64,000 nucleotides of DNA from Capillidium heterosporum (lineage: Eukaryota > Entomophthoromycota > Entomophthoromycetes > Entomophthorales > Capillidiaceae), in NCBI GenBank assembly GCA_016630905.1, contig WBMQ01000006.1, positions 248,001 to 312,000 of the forward strand, read 5' to 3'. Each line of letters begins with the position of its first letter. The stretch's first letter is position 1. The notes below the pieces were generated by a model. It saw nothing but the letters and a program-made list of their open reading frames with translations, did not search any database and was not told the DNA's origin. The position numbers were made by a program, and so were the translations under genes. Positions 56,188-64,000 of this stretch are shown here, piece after piece.

Positions 56188-59100
56188 CTTTATTTAATAC
56201 TTTTAAAGTATTTGAGAACTGAATTGTATAGTCAAACAAGGTAAAGTCAATCCTATTTATACCCTTCCAACCCAAAACTGCAATTCCAAAATCTAAACAA
56301 ACTTGTAGGTAAATGCTAAATAAGGTTAGTAAAGTTTACTTGGTGGCAACTTTGCGATAGCATAGGAACATGCTAAATTTGGAAATTTTACTCTACCCAT
56401 ATCAAAAAGGTGGATGTATTTTCTAAGCAGATTATTTAACTTGTAGTATGCACGAACTTTTGGGTGGTATCTAACTAATTTCATGGTGAGCTCATATCCC
56501 GATACAATCAAAAAGGCATTTAGTTGAAATGCAAGCTCTCGTTCAAGTTAGTCAAATATTTCATATTTGAAATAATCTTGCTTTAGCGATAGTGCTAAAC
56601 TTTTTTAGTTCTAGGTACAGGTGTCAACAGTAACAATTTGGCTATTTTACAACGATTAGCTATTAATTTATATTTTCAAAGCATAAGTATAATGCAGAGC
56701 CCATCTCTTAGAGATGGGCTAGATAGGTTCTGAATCAACTGTAGCATAACTAGCTGCTTCGGTTATCATATTGTACGATTAATTTGGAATTATAAGCCTT
56801 TGAGCTAGACTTTACTTTGGACTTGCATTTAATACAACTTTATAGGAGTGAATTACAATTGTTTAAATACGCAGGTTGTACCATATACATTTTGTAGACT
56901 AAGATATCTCGCTCGATGCCGTTTATTATAGATACGTTGAAATAAAGTTGAATAAGTTAGTTTGATATGGCTTTGCATATCAATATAAAAAGTACATGTT
57001 CCAAAACTGCACCATTATCCTGGATAAATATGTAAAAGGACAAGCTTTGTTGTGTGATGCTACAATATTTTGGAGTGAAGAGACAAAGTTGTATATATCC
57101 TAGGAAACGAATGCATCCTAGCTCCAAACCAATTGTCATAGTTACAATATATTAAATTTAGAAAAACTCTATCTCTATCACCAACACAACTCCAAATCAC
57201 CTAAACTTAGCTTTCTATCACAAACTCCTACTTTCAATCATACTAAACTATAGATAGGAAAAACTTTAATTAAACGTTACTATTTTAAGTATCCAATAGA
57301 GCCACCTATAATAACTTTTATAGGTCATTAACGATTTAGTATTTACTCCTATTCAGCTTATTTTTGTGCTATTTTATGGGTTCCTAATTAGGAAAGGTAG
57401 AGGAGATAAATCGTAAAAATTGCCGTTTTCTACTATTTTATACGAAGGTTGCATCGGTATAAGATATTGTAAGACATTGCCTAGATTTATATATATAGGC
57501 TTTGTACAGTCCACCACAATTCAAATTTATTTTGATACAGTTTATATATTGAAAGCAATAAATCTGCTAGAAAATAGGCTACTTCCATTCAGATAGATTG
57601 GACACCGGTACACTTGTAAATTTACAAGGGAGAAGTATATCTCAATTCTGAATGGAGATAGTATATGTACAGAACGAACAGTAACTAGAGCAATTGTGAA
57701 GATGTCACCAAATAGGCCAAGAATTTAAAGCTTGGCCAACTATCTCACATCAACTTTACAAACATTATTTTTTAAATGTACTATAATGAAAACTTTTCAG
57801 CTTACGATTTTTGACTAAAGCTTATTAGCATTGTCATTAAGCTGTAGGTTGGTTCTTACTAGTGTTTTTTAAATTGAATTATATGAACCATGAATTTTTT
57901 CGATTTGAACACTAGTTCATACGTTTCGATTCACAAAGTACTTTATTATAGGTATATTAGTAGAATGATACTCTTTAAATTGAAACAATTGGAGTGGTAT
58001 ATGTATCTACTTTAAAAGTAAAGGTTTCTATACATGGCTACTTTATGTCGCAATGTGTAGAGTTTCCCTTTCAATTAAACAATTTAACTTCATAGGTAAA
58101 GGCGAGACTCGTGTGGTGCGTTGAACTTTTCCAAAAAGTATAGAATAGCGATCTTTCCCCTATATTGATTTCAATTGGGCAAGGGTGGGTAACTCTATTT
58201 AGTTTGGACTTGTAAAATTTTATGGAGTAAGTAAAGTTGATACATGAGAGTTTGAAATGGGTGGCGATTCAATAACAACAGCTAACTACAGATTAAGTCA
58301 AAGTACATCTGCCTATATCCGATCGCAATAACTGCCGCCTTTGCCCTAATTTTCAAGTTCTAGATTATTGTTGATGGATCTGAACTAAAAGGTCCGCAAT
58401 GGTAGGCAGATGGGTGATTAAACTACTGTTATTATTTAGCAAACTGTATATGAATACTTTTCCAACTCAGGGCTGATGATTGAAATGTAACTTTATGTAA
58501 CTAAATTGTAATTGTAAAGTTATAGGAGTTTAATTTATCTTATTTCGGTATCGGGATTAATGGCCTTATACCAATCCTATCGGCTTTGACTTGCCGACTT
58601 TCCAAAGATTTAGCAAGGGTTTACTACTATAAGGAAAGCTTTGCTGCCGCAATCCCATTGGAATCGCTTCCAAAAATATGAAAATATAGTAATTGAATAT
58701 AAGAAAATAGTAGTTCACAGCTATCAAATAACTGGGCTGTAAGATCTTGACATCCAACAGATTTGGATGATATTTTGATTTCTAATAGTGGGATTTCTCA
58801 ATTTTGAGAAATGCTGCTGTACCTGCGATTAACCTGTTAAAGGTCGATGCTTCATTTGACTGACTTAAAGGTATTACAGCTAAAACAGACGGACGTTTAT
58901 CGGTGTTATCCAAAGGTACAACATCAAAGTTGGACTACAGTTGAATTCAAGCTTCAATAAAGCTTTGGAAATTAATTTTTGGGTTAGTCAGCTAAGTTTG
59001 GAGTTTAGGAAGAAGTTCATATCAACTTTTGACAAACTCCATACTCCAGTATCTATTAAAAAGCATCAAAAATGACGCATTTTATACAGAAATGGAGCCC

Positions 59101-60052
59101 GTTCATGTTTTTAGAATGCCATCACGATAAATATATTTTTGCTTATATTTGATGATATTTCTTGGATCTGAACAAGCTCTTCTATTTTGGCAAGCTCTTG
59201 GATGTTGATACGATGGAAGCCTCTTTGAGATTAAATTAACTGCAACGCTTAATTTTCGATTATAGTAATAGTAAAATGAATGATATGGAGTGAATAAATA
59301 GCATAGGTCATTAACTATTTCAAGATGTAGATGCAACATAATAGAAGCCAGTGCAGATTGCTTCTGTCATTTGGATTGGTGAATAGTTATTTTTCAAACT
59401 TTAGAGTAGAAGGTTGATGCTACACCTCCTTTAAGCAATATCTCTCAAAAGCTTTTAAACTTGTGAGCTACTGAGTAAAAAGTTGCTTTAAAGACATGAC
59501 AGCTTTAGAAGTTTTATGGATGTCGGCTAAATACTGTTGCTATAACTGTAAGTATGTATCTAAAGGCAGTTATTTCACCTTCTATTAAACCTTTAATGAC
59601 TTTTACCTTCAAAAATATCTTTATTAAACTTGAACTTCAAGTTAGAGTTATACTTTTGGAAACCCGATACTGGCTGAACTTTAGAGCATAGTTTTACATG
59701 TGGCTTGTAGGCTTGGACAAGCACTATGCCATTTACGTACCTAGTCCGCCATCAAACTTTTTGGGTCCTTATTTGACGAATTCTAGTTGATATTTGTAGG
59801 TATAACTGATTTACTCAAACCACTTGATCAGAAAGTCAAGGGATATCGCTATCACCAATCAAAGTTTTATTACTCATTAAATAATTGACTCATCTAATCT
59901 AAAGATTTGAATAAGATATAGTATAGGTTCTATATATTATCACAAGTAAAACAGCCGCATGATCTCGCTAAAGTTATTTCGATTTAGCTGATGAAGTTTT
60001 TAGAAATATATTATTAGAGAGTAGTTTACTCAGAATCCAACTACCTCAACCC
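56188..60052. other. Long gene-free stretch with palindromes
   Basis: No supportable gene. It contains a perfect hairpin at 56698-56720 (10-bp stem, 3-nt loop), a 16-bp palindrome at 57613-57628 and an ATTTCTCAA/TTGAGAAAT hairpin near 58791-58811. Short open frames (56326-56511, 56957-57139, 59103-59339) have no coding features. Confidence 0.45.
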
Positions 60053-60060
60053 TATAAATA
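60053..60060 (+). promoter_or_regulatory. TATA box of the b5-ACAD gene
   Basis: TATAAATA 59-66 nt before the ATG at 60119. Confidence 0.5.
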
Positions 60061-60118
60061 TAACCCAAGGTCAAGCTTAACGAACTTATTTCTTAAAAAC
60101 TGATCGATAAGAAGCAGT

Positions 60119-61718
60119 ATGGTCCATCAAATACAAAGTGATATAGCCCTTGAATTGAAGACGTATACGGTAGAGGAAATAAGAAAGCACAACACGGAAT
60201 CAGACTGTTGGATAATAATCAACAGCAAAGTCTTCGACATGACTTCTTTCTTGAACGAGCATCCTGGTGGTAAGAAAATTGTACTTAAGGTGGCTGGTCA
60301 AGACGCCACTAAGCAATTCAACGCCTTCCATGACATCAAGCTCTTAACGCAGTACGCCTCCAAGTTATGCATCGGTCAGATAACCACTAACTCTTCCAAA
60401 CCTACCAAAAACAGCGACAGTAAGGAGCAGTTTGGGGACCTTGTACCCCACGGCGATCCAACCTGGTATCAAACTTGGAACTCTCCATACTATACTAAAT
60501 CTCATGTTCAATTCCGAAGCGTCATGCGCGACTTCATTGAATCGGAAATCATCCCCTATACTCACGAGTGGAGTGAATCAAGTTCGGTACCCCGAGAATT
60601 ATTGAAGAAGTTCGGTATCAATGGGCTATCAGCCGCCTTCTGTGGACCAGCTGTTGTACGTAGCCATGCAAAATCCTCCATCCTAGGTGTCGTTGATCCC
60701 AAAGAGTTCGATGCCTTCCATTGGTTTATCGTCAACTGATGAGTTAGCTAGATGTGGCTCTGGCGGTATCATCATGGCTTTGAACGGGGGCATGGTCATA
60801 GGTCTACCACCAGTTGTCTATTTTGGTTCCAAGTACCTGCAGGATAAGGTGGTGTCTGGTTGCTTGAGTGGTGAAAAGTCTATGGCTCTAGCGATTACCG
60901 AACCTTACGCCGGATCCGATGTAGCTAACATCCAGTGCTCGGGTACGCTGACTAAAGATGGTCAATACTTTATTGTCAACGGAGAGAAGAAGTGGATCAC
61001 CAACGGGACCTTTGCCGACTACTTTACAACTGCCGTTCGTACTACCGACAAAAACGGAAATTCAGGTATCTCTTTGCTTCTAATCGAACGTACCATGTCA
61101 GGAGTTCAGACACGCCCCATAAAGACTTCAGGAGTTTGGGGTTCGGGTACTGCTTTCATCACCTTTGATGACGTTAAAGTTCCTGTAAGCCACGTTATCG
61201 GTAATTTGAACAAAGGATTCAAGTCCATCATGTTCAACTTCAATAATGAGCGCATGGGAATTGCTATCATGGCCAATCGGTTTGCTAGAGTCTGTTATGA
61301 AGAAGCATTCAAATATGCCCACCAGCGTAAAACTTTTGGTAAACGATTGATCGATCACCCAGTCATAAGGAATAAACTAGCGCACATGGCTAGACACATC
61401 GAATCTACTCATGCTTGGTTGGAGAGTGTCATGTACCAGTACAATACAATGTCGTTTAAGGACCAGCAACTACATTTAGGTGGACCTATTGCCTTGTTGA
61501 AGGCACAAACTACTCAGACTATGGCTTACTGTGCTACCGAAGCTACCCAGATATTTGGAGGGTTGGCATATACTAGGGGAGGTCGTGGTGAAAAAGTGGA
61601 GCGATTATATCGAGATGTGAGAGCTCTAGCTATCCCGGGTGGCAGTGAAGAGATCATGTTGGACTTTGGTATAAGACAAGCTGTCAAATTGGCTAAGGTT
61701 AATGGCACTAAGTTGTGA
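60119..61718 (+). CDS. Cytochrome b5 / acyl-CoA dehydrogenase fusion, one frame break
   Basis: One intronless coding region in two frames: 60119 to about 60733, then about 60735 to 61718. Discounting one extra A at 60734/60735 gives 532 aa. Residues about 15-90 are a cytochrome b5 domain with the haem ligands His48 in H-P-G-G and His71 in A-F-H-D. The rest is an acyl-CoA dehydrogenase: D-E-L-A-R-C-G-S-G-G, I-T-E-P-x-A-G-S-D, W-I-T-N-G and R-K-T-F-G-K are recognisable. The usual C-terminal catalytic Glu (Y-E-G-T) is absent (I-P-G-G-S-E-E); the Glu of N-N-E-R-M-G may serve instead, as in isovaleryl- and long-chain enzymes (inference). Such fusions are known in fungi and act on acyl-CoA in beta-oxidation-like steps. 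The break falls between two highly conserved motifs. Confidence 0.9.
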
Positions 61719-63277
61719 TGTACATAATAAAGTTATTTTTAGTTTGGAGAATCAAAGTTTATTTTGAATATAGGTTTATATATTTTATTTTATATGCATG
61801 AGATGGATTTTATACACTACATCGATTGGCATCCCATCCCAATTTTAAAGCCGTCACTTTGTAATCTCTTTGGAAGTAATTTAAAAATTTTGACAAGGTG
61901 GAAGGTGATGGCCTTGATATCTAAGATGTTTTGGAAAGTACAAACTACAACTGATTTTCACTATAGTATTTATATTGAATTTCGATTCATATTTGAGTTA
62001 ACAAAATTTAAAAAGGTATCATCCTATAACTAACGAACAAAGTTAGAATAGCCATCTGGCTCACCCAACATTTTAAAAATAATTGAGGATTGAATTCCTT
62101 TGATTGTACTTAGTTTAATAAATCTACAACTCTCCTTATACAAGGCCTCTATGACTTATAGATCTTTATCAAGTTAATTTAAGAGTATTTCATCTATCCA
62201 ACATATTGAGAAATAAAGTAATGAATCTTCATGGTAGAAATAGCCAAGTTGTAGGACATATTTTTCAAATGCTGGTAAGCTAGCATTTGATAGATGAGAC
62301 TATAGTAAGCTTGGGATTTCGAATCCATCAAAGGCAGGGTTTCTTACAGCCATCTTTCGACTTTCTCAATAGTAAATTCAACAGTTGTATAGGTTGGAAT
62401 TTAAGAATACTAGATTAAAATCAGACATGCTGCCCAACATTTCAAGCAAAACATCAGGTTTCAGCTGGTAGACTCATCATGGAGAAAATGAAAAGGAGAG
62501 GCAGATTGGATTCAATCCTGCACCTGATTCCCTTACCTAAACCCCTTACCAATTCCCACCACTTTGTACAGTGAAAGGTATATTCCTACATCCAATTACA
62601 AAGGACTTGGGATTTACATATGCCGAATGCGAAATTTTGCGGATTTATCATAATCCTATTCAAATTTAAACGGCTCTGTTCTGGAAAAATGAACGGCTTT
62701 TTGGAACTTGGCCAGCAAAAAGATTTACAACTTTGCTGAACATAGTATTATAAATTTAAACTTGCTAGATGAAAGTTTGGCCTTATTACATCCTTACAAT
62801 TGCACATGATCGCTTACAAGCTATTCCAGCTGCTTTGATTGGTGAGGAATTTTCTTTGAGAGGGGAAATTATCTAATTTTTAATGGAAAGTTACCTAAAT
62901 TAGAAATGAAGTCCACCATAAGCAATCTCATTGGCTACAATGGTTTAGACGTGGATGAAAAGGCTCCAGGAATAAAGGAAGCCTATTCCCAAAGCTGAGT
63001 TCAGATCAAATTAATTGAAGCAGTTCAACTGATCCCCATTGTTGCCATTCGATTTGACCGGCTATGTACGGTAAAGTGCTCATTGCCAGATCCAAAGGCC
63101 TACCTGAAATTTCCGATGATATTTTGGAGTAATTGACAACTTTTGGTAAAAGATAGAGGGCTGCATACCCACCTTTATTACTTACTGATACAGTCCTATA
63201 CCTTCTCAAAATAAAAACCATACAACAGTTATAACCTTATCCTACACGTACAGATACAAATACCTTTCCCCTTAAAA
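61719..63277. other. Intergenic before GSK3
   Basis: No gene that I can support. A minus-strand frame at 63221-63006 starts with an ATG and has a GTAAGT...TTTCAG pair, but I recognise nothing in it. Confidence 0.4.
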
Positions 63278-64000
63278 ATGAGCTCTAAAGAACAGCAAGG
63301 TATCCATTTTAAACTGTTAATTTGCTTACATTGTGCTTTTTAGATGCAAATCAACCCGAGGAATTCAGTGTAGCAGCGAACGATGGCCTAACTGGCGAAG
63401 TATGCACCCTAGCTTACACAAAGTATAAAGCAGTTGGCAACGGTTCGTTTGGAGTCGTCTACCAAGCTCGACTCAAGCATTCGGGGGAAGTAGTTGCCAT
63501 CAAGAAAGTGCTTGCAAGACAAACGCTTCAAAGTACACTTTCCCAAAACTATAAACTAAATGTTTTAGAACCGAGAGCTGCAGATAATGCGTTCAGTTAG
63601 GCATCCCAACGTTGTCGAGCTCAAGTACTACTTTTACACCAACGGGTTCCAAGTAAATTTAACTTTTCAAATAATATGCTCATCTCTTTTACAGAAAGAT
63701 GATATTTATCTCAATTTGGTCTTGGAATTTGTGCCCGAAACTTTGTATAGGTTGAGCCGTTACTACTCCCGCTCCTCACAAGGTATGCCCCCTCTTCAGG
63801 TTAAGCTTTTTACCTACCAGTTGCTGCGTTCCCTGGCCTACATCCACATGGCTGGGATCTGCCACCGTGATATCAAGCCTCAAAATTTGTTAATCGACCG
63901 CAACACCGGTGTTCTGAAGCTGTGCGACTTTGGAAGGTAACTTTCAACTGTTTTATTTACCATTTACGCTTTTCAGTGCTAAAATTCTGGTACCCGGAGA
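63278..64000 (+). CDS. GSK3: Glycogen synthase kinase 3 homologue, 5' part
   Basis: Exons 63278-63299, 63344-63532, 63569-63652, 63695-63936 and 63977 onward, running off the window. Introns are 44, 36, 42 and 40 nt. The kinase N-lobe shows [16 protein letters not shown], then Q-D-K-R-F-K and N-R-E-L-Q-I-M-R, diagnostic of GSK3. After intron 3 come [21 protein letters not shown] and D-F-G-S-A-K. The Y-x-Y activation tyrosine lies beyond the edge. Exon 2 carries one extra G (63514): the frame V-L then Q-D-K only resumes if it is skipped. GSK3 is a conserved Ser/Thr kinase of growth and stress signalling, prefers primed substrates, and is normally single-copy and essential or important, so a pseudogene is less likely than a base error. 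Confidence 0.92.

Noticed and set aside
63006-63221. Minus-strand small gene with an intron, divergent from GSK3
   Set aside because: A GTAAGT...TTTCAG pair exists, but the product is unrecognised and the frame is short.
1-64000. CRISPR array, prokaryotic operons or integron features
   Set aside because: No regularly spaced repeats; genes have spliceosomal introns and TATA-type promoters.

Overview
The window looks like nuclear DNA of an AT-rich, intron-bearing fungus, most likely an early-diverging ('zygomycete') lineage. The evidence is GT-AG introns of only about 36-74 nt, TATAAATA-type boxes 40-130 nt before many starts, a cytochrome-b5/acyl-CoA-dehydrogenase fusion of fungal type, a GSK3 kinase, a kinase-Sel1 fusion, an ELMO-domain protein and a secreted trypsin. 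Secreted trypsins with large NAD(P)-binding, F-box/LRR and receptor-like families recall Entomophthoromycotina such as Conidiobolus; that placement is inference and was not tested.

Layout. 1-17 kb: a small basic protein, an ELMO-domain gene (2.2-3.4 kb, -), an F-box-like remnant (4.1-5.1 kb, +), a ten-exon SLS1-like mitochondrial gene (5.8-8.0 kb, -), a C2H2 protein (10.9-11.6 kb, -) and a protein-kinase/Sel1 gene (14.4-16.5 kb, -). 17-45 kb: a tandem family of carbonyl-reductase-like short-chain dehydrogenases (SDRs), three on the minus strand and then seven on the plus strand. Seven (A, B, D, F, H, I, J) are intact with a nearly invariant five-exon layout of 36/250/33/282/about 305-332 nt; three (C, E, G) are decayed. 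Between copies H and I lie two degraded MULE-like transposons, a trypsin gene and a GC-rich foreign-looking ORF. 45-60 kb: gene-poor DNA with degenerate repeats of about 300 bp, a 252-bp exact dispersed repeat, two single-finger C2H2 genes and little else. 60-64 kb: the b5-acyl-CoA-dehydrogenase gene and the 5' part of a GSK3 gene that runs off the edge.

The most notable signals are: the SDR array, whose copy I is a mosaic of D-like, G-like and H-like sequence; a CGG-N10-CCG element shared by the promoters of SDR copies D, H, I and J, typical of a Zn2Cys6 regulator site and pointing to co-regulation; and six single-base +1 interruptions in otherwise conserved genes (four in SLS1-like, one each in b5-ACAD and GSK3), which are sequencing errors, decay or recoding. 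Exon structures were derived by hand from reading-frame continuity, splice sites and family motifs; no alignment or database search was run.
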